This document shows positions 7,245 to 14,321 of a DNA stretch of 25,893 nt, in pieces. The DNA is from a virus, in IMG/VR virus record IMGVR_UViG_3300031974_005110, positions 1 to 25,893 of that record, one strand, 5' to 3'. Under the pieces are notes generated by a model that saw only the letters and a program-made list of their open reading frames with translations, made no database searches and was not told the origin of the DNA. A program made the translations under genes and the position numbers. Every line of letters begins with the position of its first letter. Position 1 is the first letter of the stretch.

Positions 7245-8185
7245 TGGCACCAATAGGAAAATTTAGTGGGGTTAATAAAACCAGTTTTGGTAAAATAGAT
7301 AATATTTTAGCTGTTAATATTGCGGGTATAGATAATACTAGTTTAGCACTAGATCCTGGTGTTACTGTTTTAAAAAGATATACATTTGAAAACGAAACCA
7401 CAAATTCTGGAAATGGCGAAGCTAATGGTTGGGTCCCAACTGCTGAATCACCTTTAGGGATACCTGGTCTTGACTATGCTTGGTATAATACCCTTTTAAA
7501 TGGGAGTAATGATAATTACACAACAGATTATGCTTTTGGTGGGGCTGTTGGAACTAAAAAATTTATAAAATGGAACTGTAACAGTGGTCAAACTCCTTCG
7601 TCCTACACCGGACCCAACACAGGTGGAGCTAATAATACCCTACTCCCCACCCAAGAAGCTGATCAACAAACACTTACTCAACAAGCAGATTCAAAATATC
7701 TTTATGCTGAAACTAGTAATTCTAATGTCACAGATAAAGCATTTTTTTGTTATTTGTTATTTGGGGATATTACAAGCCAAATGTCTAATACTAATAATGA
7801 CCTCAAATTAGAATTTTACATTCACGCAGCTTCCTCCACAGCCACGGCTAATGGTAATAGGATTGGTACTTTATATCTTCGTGGAAGATCTATGGATCTT
7901 GTTGATTTTGCTGGTTTTGTAGGTTCCCCCACAAGTAATACTACTTTTAACATTGCTGGATTTCCTGGCACTTATTTAAATAGTTTTTTCCCTAATAGTA
8001 CTAATACTGGAGATGGTACTGATCCATGGTACCGTATCACGATAGATATAAATGATTTTAAAGAAGCAGAGCTAGCCGATGGTTCAGTCTCTTATCATGC
8101 AATTTATTTTATTTATACTTATGCAAATTTGTATTATGGTGATTTATGCATAGATAATGTTTCTTTATTAGAAGTTCCCGTATGA
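7244..8185 (+). CDS. Putative adhesin with carbohydrate-binding-like beta-sandwich
   Basis: A 313-residue protein. The first ~40 residues (GKFSGVNKTSFGKIDNILAV) carry a repeat of the form GV-x3-4-I-xx-I that resembles the C-terminal tail of the 235-residue protein at 13600. The rest looks like a jelly-roll of the carbohydrate-binding-module type: it opens with an FENETTNSGNGEANGW segment, has alternating beta strands (LKLEFYIHAASS, GTLYLRGRSM, YRITIDINDF) and ends GDLCIDNVSLLEV, the typical final strand of such modules. Binding of host surface glycans is inferred. It is coupled to both neighbours (TAATG upstream, ATGA downstream). The fold assignment is moderate and no active-site motif is present. 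Confidence 0.7.
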   Translation: MAPIGKFSGVNKTSFGKIDNILAVNIAGIDNTSLALDPGVTVLKRYTFENETTNSGNGEANGWVPTAESPLGIPGLDYAWYNTLLNGSNDNYTTDYAFGGAVGTKKFIKWNCNSGQTPSSYTGPNTGGANNTLLPTQEADQQTLTQQADSKYLYAETSNSNVTDKAFFCYLLFGDITSQMSNTNNDLKLEFYIHAASSTATANGNRIGTLYLRGRSMDLVDFAGFVGSPTSNTTFNIAGFPGTYLNSFFPNSTNTGDGTDPWYRITIDINDFKEAELADGSVSYHAIYFIYTYANLYYGDLCIDNVSLLEVPV

Positions 8186-8988
8186 GTATAATTAAAAAAA
8201 TATCAATACCCGGGTTTTTACCACCTGCTACCTCATTTGGTGATAATGAAATTATTATTAATACAATTGATGGAAAATTATATATAAAAAATACCCAAAA
8301 CAATACTTTAAGAGTAATTAACCAAGATTCTGATAAAAATACTTTTTTAGATGGTGATGTTCTTATTAATAAAAAAATAGAATTTAAATTAACTAAAGAT
8401 TCTAATAGTATTTTATTTATTAGTTCATCAGGTGGTAGTGGTTCAAGGGTAGGTATTGGAACAACTGATCCTAAATCAACTATTGACTTTAAAAGCGTAG
8501 ATAATTCCTCTATAGGTACTGAATTAATTTTAAGAAGCGCTCGTTCTTCTATTACTGGGGCTTTGTCAGGTGACGAAGGAGGTAGTATTAATTTTACTAT
8601 TGATAGTGGTTCTTTTACTGATTTAAAAACTTCGGGTTCTTTAGCAAAAATTAAAACTATAGTTAGCTCTGTAGGTGCAGGGGGTGCAGAAGGCACTTTA
8701 GCTTTTACTATATCAAAAGGAGTAGGAGCTGAAGGGCGTGATGTTTTTAAATATGGGTATGCTATAGGTGGTGAAGGTGCTACTTTTGCCCAACTTCAAA
8801 CAGGTTCTTTAATCATTACCGATTTTGGGGCATTAGCTCCCTCAAAAATTAAAATGATAGATTATGATGGTACTATCAATTTTCAAGCTTTTGAAGGTGA
8901 TATCACTGCTTCTGGCGACATAAGTGCTAGTGGAACTATACATGGGGTTACTGGGTCATTTTTATTAATTGATGGAGGAACATTCTAA
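8182..8988 (+). CDS. Tail fibre-like protein with ITASG repeat
   Basis: A 268-residue beta-rich protein. The N-terminal ~30 residues (ISIPGFLPPATSFGDNEI) and the segment DGKLYIKNTQNN look like the start of a fibre shaft, followed by SRVGIGTTDPKSTIDFKS, a motif widespread in phage tail fibres. The C-terminus has ITASGDISASGTIH (residues 241-254) and ends LLIDGGTF. The same 14-residue motif occurs in the 270-residue protein at 9918, which ends TIDGGKF. The ATGA overlap with the upstream adhesin and TAATG overlap with the downstream gene place it in one coupled unit. Structural fibre component; no catalytic features. Confidence 0.75.
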   Translation: MSIIKKISIPGFLPPATSFGDNEIIINTIDGKLYIKNTQNNTLRVINQDSDKNTFLDGDVLINKKIEFKLTKDSNSILFISSSGGSGSRVGIGTTDPKSTIDFKSVDNSSIGTELILRSARSSITGALSGDEGGSINFTIDSGSFTDLKTSGSLAKIKTIVSSVGAGGAEGTLAFTISKGVGAEGRDVFKYGYAIGGEGATFAQLQTGSLIITDFGALAPSKIKMIDYDGTINFQAFEGDITASGDISASGTIHGVTGSFLLIDGGTF

Positions 8989-9335
8989 TGGCAGTAAGAA
9001 CACCTATAAAATGGAATAATGCTAATTTTAAATGGAATGTAGGATCTACTTTTCCCAACCAAAGTAGTACCCCATTTACATGGGATGATGTAGCTCTAAT
9101 TGTAGAAATCGCTGAAGTAGCTAGGATGTATGCAGATACTGACTTACAAGACGATGCTATACAAGATTTTATTAAAGATGATCCTGAAAAAAAGAAAAAA
9201 TTAATTAAGCTAATTTGTAAAGTTCAAGGAAAAACATATAAAGAAACAAAAGAAATAGATAAAGTTAAAATAAATATTAAAGACGTTAAACTCCTTATAA
9301 AAGAGGCACTAGGTATTAACGTAACAATACTTTAA
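8988..9335 (+). CDS. Small basic protein in fibre cluster, unrecognised
   Basis: A 115-residue protein. Residues 1-35 are aromatic and beta-like (TPIKWNNANFKWNVGSTFPN). Residues 36-60 form an acidic helix (WDDVALIVEIAEVARMYADT). Residues 60-115 are strongly basic and helical (DDPEKKKKLIKLICKVQGK), ending with KINIKDVKLLIKEALGIN. It starts within the stop of the upstream fibre gene (TAATG) and is 3 bases from the next gene. It is unlike the Ser/Gly-rich fibres around it. A fibre-assembly factor, adaptor or small virion protein would be consistent; no known family is recognised. Confidence 0.7.
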   Translation: MAVRTPIKWNNANFKWNVGSTFPNQSSTPFTWDDVALIVEIAEVARMYADTDLQDDAIQDFIKDDPEKKKKLIKLICKVQGKTYKETKEIDKVKINIKDVKLLIKEALGINVTIL

Positions 9336-9338
9336 GGC

Positions 9339-9911
9339 ATGTACAAATTATACACAGACAAACAAGAAATCTTTGAGTGTGACATTCAACTCGAAGGAGC
9401 ATCATTAAATAATTCAAACGCTCGTTTAATTATTGAAACTGAAGATATATCATTACTTTTTAAAGGTAACATAAATAGCCAGGGAAAATGTAAAATCCCT
9501 GTAAAACGCCTTAAAGGACTTTTAGGCGAAGATATTAAAGGAACTATTAAACTTGAAGTTATAGCAGAAGACACTTATTTTATTCCATGGGAATCAGCAT
9601 TTGTAGTTGAAGCATCAAAGAAAATACAAGTTGAAGTAAAGTCCCAAAACCAAAGTGAAGTAATCACTGAATCTAAACCGTCTGTAAAAGTTAAAAATGT
9701 TAAAAAAGAAGTTACTATTAAAGAAAAAAATCACGTTTTAAATATTCTTAAGCTTTTAATTAAAGAAGACATCAGTTTAAAAAATGTTAACTTTAGAAAA
9801 AATAAATTAAATCATATAGTTGCTACTTATTTGGATAAACATCCAATTAATGAATCTCAAAAAGATCAAATTGTTAATGGAGTAATAAGTGGCCTATCAA
9901 AACTAAAATAA
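9339..9911 (+). CDS. Two-domain protein: beta N-terminus and basic helical C-terminus, unrecognised
   Basis: A 190-residue protein. Residues 1-95 are a beta-rich domain (YKLYTDKQEIFECDIQLEGA, then LLFKGNINSQGKCKIPVKRL) ending in WESAFVVEASK. Residues 96-130 are a Lys/Val/Glu-rich linker. Residues 130-190 are helical (VLNILKLLIKEDISLKN, KDQIVNGVISGLSKLK). It lies between the small basic protein and another fibre gene with gaps of only 3 and 6 bases, so it is part of the same transcript. There is no signal peptide or transmembrane segment. A structural adaptor or chaperone for the adjacent fibres is a guess from position; the sequence itself does not settle it. Confidence 0.7.
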   Translation: MYKLYTDKQEIFECDIQLEGASLNNSNARLIIETEDISLLFKGNINSQGKCKIPVKRLKGLLGEDIKGTIKLEVIAEDTYFIPWESAFVVEASKKIQVEVKSQNQSEVITESKPSVKVKNVKKEVTIKEKNHVLNILKLLIKEDISLKNVNFRKNKLNHIVATYLDKHPINESQKDQIVNGVISGLSKLK

Positions 9912-9917
9912 TAAGTT

Positions 9918-10730
9918 ATGGCTGGACCACTTAATTTTACTGGTCAAAATATAGAAGACACTTACCAAAGGATAGTTCAAGTTTCTGGTAGTGGTTTTTG
10001 TGATGGAACAGGTTCTGCTGTTACTATAGGATCAACTCAAATTAGACTAAATAGTGATGCTGTTAGCAATACTAATTATGAATTAGTTTTTGGTGAATTA
10101 CCTTTAGGAGGAGGAAATAGCGAATTAACCGCAGACGGAAACCCCAGTACGGGAAATCGTTTAACTTTTAACCCTTCTACAAAAACCTTAACTACTTCTA
10201 ATTTAGAAGTTAAAACTAATATTTTAACTCCAAACATAACAGCTTCCGGTAACATAAGTGCCAGTGGAACCATACATGCTGGGTTATCTACAGGCACTAG
10301 TAATACAGTTGTTATTTCAGACAATGGGGAATTAAAAACCGATAACGTTGACTCTAAAATATTTGGCAATAATTTAGTAGATTATACTGCTACTCTTTCT
10401 CCTGTTACTCCTGCTTCTAGACAATTAGCTATTTGGAGTTCGGCGGGAACTATACGTGGCTATGATGGTCTTACTGCCAGTCCTAATGGAGTTATAACAG
10501 CTACTGCTATATCTGCAAGTTTAAATGCTGCTAATATATCCTATATAGGTTTCTTAGATGTATCTAAATTAAGAATTAATGGAGTATTAGTAGGACAATA
10601 TATAAGTAATAATACTGTGTTAGGTAACCCAGCTGATACTAAAACTATCATAGAATCCCCTAAACTTGAGGTAACTGATTTGGATGTTTTAGGAGACATA
10701 TCAGGTACTATTGACGGAGGTAAATTTTAA
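9918..10730 (+). CDS. Tail fibre-like structural protein
   Basis: A 270-residue protein beginning MAGPLNFTGQNIEDTYQRIV followed by QVSGSGFCDGTGS, an N-terminal pattern I associate with marine phage structural proteins, probably the virion attachment part. The middle contains NITASGNISASGTIH (the 14-residue repeat is residues 107-120), shared with the 268- and 767-residue proteins. The segment DYTATLSPVTPASRQLAIW suggests a beta domain around residues 150-190. The C-terminus is KLEVTDLDVLGDISGTIDGGKF-like, close to the end of the 268-residue protein. It is a structural, beta-helical or fibrous component; no enzymatic motif. Confidence 0.75.
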   Translation: MAGPLNFTGQNIEDTYQRIVQVSGSGFCDGTGSAVTIGSTQIRLNSDAVSNTNYELVFGELPLGGGNSELTADGNPSTGNRLTFNPSTKTLTTSNLEVKTNILTPNITASGNISASGTIHAGLSTGTSNTVVISDNGELKTDNVDSKIFGNNLVDYTATLSPVTPASRQLAIWSSAGTIRGYDGLTASPNGVITATAISASLNAANISYIGFLDVSKLRINGVLVGQYISNNTVLGNPADTKTIIESPKLEVTDLDVLGDISGTIDGGKF

Positions 10731-10733
10731 ACA

Positions 10734-10743
10734 TATGTATATA
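10734..10743 (+). promoter_or_regulatory. TATGTATATA motif before 767-residue fibre gene
   Basis: TATGTATATA sits in the 18-base gap between two fibre genes, only 5 bases from the ATG at 10749. Similar copies are at 6347-6356, 15661-15670 and 18757-18766. If it were a -10 element the transcript would be almost leaderless, so a binding site or coincidence remains possible. Confidence 0.25.
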
Positions 10744-10748
10744 CAACA

Positions 10749-13052
10749 ATGGCTAGTACAATAATAACAAAAAATGGAACCGGATCAGCATCTCCCTCTT
10801 CATTACAACAGGGAGAATTAGCTATTAATGTTGATAATGGTAAAATATTTTATGGGGCTAAAGGTGGGACTGCTGTTTCAAGTAGTTTTACTTTTGACGA
10901 ATTAAAAGTAGAAGGTAATCTTACCGCCCAGCAATATATAATATCATCTTCAGTTACATATGTTACACAATCATTTAGTAGTGGCTCGACAATTTTTGGA
11001 GATACACAAGACGATACTCATCAATTTACTGGTAGTGTTGATATAACAGGTAGTATAATAGCTACTAACTTAAGTGGCACAAATACTGGTGACCAAGATT
11101 TATCTTCTTATGCTTTAATAGCAAATATTTCTGGTGCTTTTGCAGCCGATAGTGCCTCATTTAGTACTAGAATAACTGCAAATGAAGCTGTAACCTCTAA
11201 AACCTTAATTTCTTCATCAGCACAAGTTGATCATGATCAAACAACCAACTTTAGCGCAGATGAACACTTTACCCAAGCTAACATTACAACTGTTGGTACA
11301 GTAACTTCAGGTGATATAAGCGCAATTTTACCAACAGGTACTGTTTCCGGATCTTCTCAAATCGACCTAGGCTCAGCATCAGGTACCATAGATATTTCAG
11401 ACCAAACCAACTTAGCAGGAGGTACTAATATTACTCTTAGTGATGATACTATAAATCTTGACGCTAATATTAGTTTAACTAGTGTAACTGCTTCAAGCAA
11501 CATAAGTGCAAGTGGTGATATATTTTCTAACAATGCTACTATAACTACTCAATTAACGGCAGCAGGTATAGCATACCCAACAGCAGATGGCGATAATGGA
11601 GACGTGTTAATAACAGATGGCGCTGGTAATTTATCATTTAATAGAACCACAGTATATGCTAATGTAAAAAATGTCCATGGTAGTGAACTAGTAAAAGGCA
11701 TACCTGTCCACGTTACTGGTGCCGTTGGTAATACTAGTGAAGTTGTAGCAGCATCTGCTTCAAATGCTGCTACAATGCCCGCTCACTTTATCCTAAATGA
11801 AACCTTAGCAGATGATGCTGAAGGTTTAGCAATTGCTATAGGTTATATAAATGGAGTTAACACTTCTGGATTTAGTGAAGGTGATACTGTTTATGTAGGA
11901 GCGAATGGTGGTTATACAAATGCTAAACCAACAGGATCTAATTTAATCCAAAACTTAGGTATTGTAGATAAAGTAGATGCTTCAAATGGATCAGGGTTTG
12001 TTTTAGGTGCAGGTAGATCAAACGATGTACCAAATATTTCTCCTGGTTATGCTTGGGTCGGTAATAGTGATAGTGTTGCTACAGCAGTTGCTACCTCATC
12101 ATTTATTCCAGCTGGCACAGTTTCAAGTTCTGCACAAATAGCATCTGATATAAGTGGATCGTTTACGGAAGCATCTGGAGGATTTAGTTCTAGAATAACC
12201 ACTATCGAAGGTGCTGGATATACTACAAATACGGGTACAGTAACTTCAGTAGGTGGAACAGGAACCGTTAGTGGCCTTTCACTTTCAGGTACCGTAACTA
12301 CTTCAGGCAACCTTACTTTAGGTGGTACTATATCAATATCCTCAACCAATATTACAGACGTAGATGCCTTCTCACAAACAGGCACTTATGCTTCATTAAG
12401 AGCCCAGGGTACTACAAAAGGAGATGTTGGCTTAGGTAATGTTGAAAATACAGCATTATCTACTTACACAGGTAACGGAGGTGCTTTAGATAATCAATAT
12501 ATTGCTAATGGTGCTGGTTATTTAACTACAGTTGATATCTCAGACGATACTAATTTAGCAGGAGGCACTAATCTTACCCTGTCAGGAGATACTATAAACC
12601 TTGATGCTAATATTAATTTAACTAGTGTAACTTCTTCAGTTATATTAACAGATACTAGACACCTTCCTAACACTGATGGTTCAGATCAATACTATGGGGA
12701 TGTAGTAAAATTTGGTGGTGGTGGTACCTTAACCCAAGGCAGCATCTATTACCTAAATAGTAGCCAAAACTGGGCCTTAGCGGATGCTAGTGCCGCTTCT
12801 ACTGCTAAAGGTATGTTAGGCATAGCAACTTCTACAGGTATTGAACTTTTAGTTAAGGGTATAGCCAGACATGGAGGATGGGCAGGATTAGGCCACGGTT
12901 CAGTTCTCTATCTATCAGAGACAGCAGGTGAATTAACAACTACTGCCCCTACAACCTCAGGAGCAGTTGTAAGAGTAATAGGGTATTGTACTAATACTAC
13001 TGTTAGAGAAATTTATTTTAACCCAGAAAGTAGCTGGATTGAATTGACATAA
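10749..13052 (+). CDS. Large modular tail fibre protein
   Basis: A 767-residue tail fibre-type protein. The N-terminus MASTIITKNGTGSASPSSLQ followed by QGELAINVDNGKIFYG is a common fibre start. A 36-residue repeat occurs at residues 214-249 and 595-630 (30 of 36 positions identical by eye). A domain at about 300-430 (KNVHGSELVKGIPVHVTGAV, GFSEGDTVYVGANGGY) resembles a head or knob module of marine phage fibres. Residues about 550-570 have TKGDVGLGNVENTALSTYTG, the classic phage tail-fibre repeat. The C-terminal ~130 residues (GDVVKFGGGGTLTQGS ... YFNPESSWIELT) are homologous to the 208-residue protein at 6618. It is coupled by TAATG to the methyltransferase. Host recognition is inferred. Confidence 0.85.
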   Translation: MASTIITKNGTGSASPSSLQQGELAINVDNGKIFYGAKGGTAVSSSFTFDELKVEGNLTAQQYIISSSVTYVTQSFSSGSTIFGDTQDDTHQFTGSVDITGSIIATNLSGTNTGDQDLSSYALIANISGAFAADSASFSTRITANEAVTSKTLISSSAQVDHDQTTNFSADEHFTQANITTVGTVTSGDISAILPTGTVSGSSQIDLGSASGTIDISDQTNLAGGTNITLSDDTINLDANISLTSVTASSNISASGDIFSNNATITTQLTAAGIAYPTADGDNGDVLITDGAGNLSFNRTTVYANVKNVHGSELVKGIPVHVTGAVGNTSEVVAASASNAATMPAHFILNETLADDAEGLAIAIGYINGVNTSGFSEGDTVYVGANGGYTNAKPTGSNLIQNLGIVDKVDASNGSGFVLGAGRSNDVPNISPGYAWVGNSDSVATAVATSSFIPAGTVSSSAQIASDISGSFTEASGGFSSRITTIEGAGYTTNTGTVTSVGGTGTVSGLSLSGTVTTSGNLTLGGTISISSTNITDVDAFSQTGTYASLRAQGTTKGDVGLGNVENTALSTYTGNGGALDNQYIANGAGYLTTVDISDDTNLAGGTNLTLSGDTINLDANINLTSVTSSVILTDTRHLPNTDGSDQYYGDVVKFGGGGTLTQGSIYYLNSSQNWALADASAASTAKGMLGIATSTGIELLVKGIARHGGWAGLGHGSVLYLSETAGELTTTAPTTSGAVVRVIGYCTNTTVREIYFNPESSWIELT
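11388..11495 (+). repeat. Internal 36-codon repeat, copy 1
   Basis: Encodes IDISDQTNLAGGTNITLS and 18 further residues. It matches the copy at 12531-12638 at 30 of 36 amino acids with no length difference. Probably a duplicated fibre shaft or linker segment. Confidence 0.7.
12531..12638 (+). repeat. Internal 36-codon repeat, copy 2
   Basis: Encodes VDISDDTNLAGGTNLTLS and 18 further residues, the second copy of the repeat at 11388-11495 in the same fibre gene. It lies immediately before the C-terminal module shared with the 208-residue protein. Confidence 0.7.
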
Positions 13053-13612
13053 TGAGTTATTTAGATCAAACATTAACATTTACTGATAACAAAATTTGTT
13101 ATGTAGATGGCGATACTGAACTTCAAGTAATGATGGATTGGGAAGATTCTATTATGTCAGCTTCGGCAGCTTATGTATGCCAAAATGGAGGTGATATATT
13201 AGAAATTGGGTTTGGTATGGGTATATCGGCTGGATATATTCAATCACATTCAATTAATTCGCACACCATTATAGAAAATCATCCAGATGTGATTTCTAAA
13301 GCACAAACATGGGCCCAAGGAAAATCAAATATAACTATAGTAACTGGAAGTTGGTACGATGTAAAAAACGATCTAGCAACTTACGATGGGGTATTTTATG
13401 ATACTTGGGGCGATGATAATATGAATCAATTTAGTTCTTCATTATCATCATTAATGAAAGCAGGGGGAGTAGCTACGTGGTGGAACAACGAACCTACAGC
13501 TACTAACTATTATAATATACCTAATATTACTTATGATTCTTATAATGTAGCACCCCCCGAAAATTGTTATTTTAACCATACAACTTACTACTTACCAAAA
13601 TGCCAACGTTAA
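13052..13612 (+). CDS. SAM-dependent methyltransferase, GAMT/RMT2-like
   Basis: A 186-residue class I methyltransferase. Motif I is DILEIGFGMGISAGYIQ (residues 48-64). A strand ending in an acidic residue, HTIIENHPDV (E75), should bind the SAM ribose. The post-motif strand is YDGVFYDTW (D117), followed by the helix SSLMKAGGVATWW. GFGM rather than the usual GxGxG, the upstream MDWED (E31) and YDT are the hallmarks of guanidinoacetate N-methyltransferase and of arginine delta-N-methyltransferase RMT2. In GAMT the Glu of WE and the Asp of YDT contact the guanidinium group, and both appear conserved here. It is shorter than GAMT (about 236 residues), lacking the N-terminal arm and part of the C-terminal half. 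It lies between fibre genes, coupled by TAATG upstream and a 13-base overlap downstream. Substrate unknown; arginine in a virion protein or a guanidino metabolite is inference. Confidence 0.85.
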   Translation: MSYLDQTLTFTDNKICYVDGDTELQVMMDWEDSIMSASAAYVCQNGGDILEIGFGMGISAGYIQSHSINSHTIIENHPDVISKAQTWAQGKSNITIVTGSWYDVKNDLATYDGVFYDTWGDDNMNQFSSSLSSLMKAGGVATWWNNEPTATNYYNIPNITYDSYNVAPPENCYFNHTTYYLPKCQR

Positions 13613-14307
13613 ATCCAAGTAAATGGGGTGAGGTTAGAAAAGTCAGCCAAACTACTCACACAGGTGCCAGAGATGCATCTACAGGTTTTGGAGCTGCCCA
13701 ACCTACATCAGATGACACTTCGGGCGGCGAAGGAATTCAGTATAAGGCACAATCAGGTAGAGGGGGCCTATCATATAACATTTACAGATCATTTTTCTAT
13801 TTTGATACAAGTGGAAACACCGGAACTATATCAAATGTAACTCTTAATTTGATAGGTGTATCGGCAGCATCCGCAGATGTTATAGTAGTAAAAAGTACTG
13901 CTTTTGGGGGTAACGGTGTAAGTGCAATTGATAATGATGATTTTGCTAACGTAACCTTTGCAACACCTTATAGTTCAGAATTTACTAGCTGGACTACTAC
14001 CACAGCTAATATTGCTATTCCTTTGAACTCTACCGCAGCAACAGATATTCAAAATAACAATTATTTTATCTGTGCTGTAATAGAACATGATCATGATTAC
14101 AGTGATAGTGACCCGGGTACAGCAACTACAAAAGCTTCTGGCGTACGATGGTCATCCGCCGGCGCATCCTTTACATTGAGTTTTGATGAAACAGTAGCAT
14201 CCGGCCCCGCCAATGTATCAACATTTAAAGGAGTTGCTAAAGCTAATATTTCATCTGTTAAAGGTGTTTCTTTTGCAAATATTGCTAACATAAATGGTGT
14301 TTCTTAA
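13600..14307 (+). CDS. Putative adhesin / tail fibre protein with beta-sandwich and GV-NI tail repeats
   Basis: A 235-residue protein. The start overlaps the last 13 bases of the methyltransferase gene. Residues about 60-200 form a beta-sandwich-like domain (RSFFYFDTSGNTGTISNVTL, SADVIVVKSTAF, ANIAIPLNSTAATDI), a pattern seen in surface adhesion domains. The last ~30 residues (VSTFKGVAKANISSVKGVSF, then ANIANINGVS) are a repeat of the GV-x3-NI-xx-I type found in phage structural proteins, related to the N-terminal segment of the 313-residue protein. It may attach this adhesin to a partner or to the virion. No catalytic motif is seen. It is probably made by translational coupling with the methyltransferase. 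Confidence 0.75.
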   Translation: MPTLNPSKWGEVRKVSQTTHTGARDASTGFGAAQPTSDDTSGGEGIQYKAQSGRGGLSYNIYRSFFYFDTSGNTGTISNVTLNLIGVSAASADVIVVKSTAFGGNGVSAIDNDDFANVTFATPYSSEFTSWTTTTANIAIPLNSTAATDIQNNNYFICAVIEHDHDYSDSDPGTATTKASGVRWSSAGASFTLSFDETVASGPANVSTFKGVAKANISSVKGVSFANIANINGVS

Positions 14308-14321
14308 AATCATAACATAAA

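Noticed and set aside
7584-7811. A 75-codon + strand frame inside the 313-residue adhesin gene
   Set aside because: It is a shadow frame within a gene with a coherent beta-sandwich protein and has no leader of its own.
13052-13612. Reading the methyltransferase as a DNA methyltransferase of a restriction system
   Set aside because: It lacks DPPY/NPPY-type or PCQ motifs and a target recognition domain; GFGM and YDT point to the GAMT/RMT2 group instead.
13628-13840. A 70-codon + strand frame inside the 235-residue adhesin gene
   Set aside because: It overlaps the better supported adhesin frame, which is coupled to the methyltransferase and has family-like motifs.
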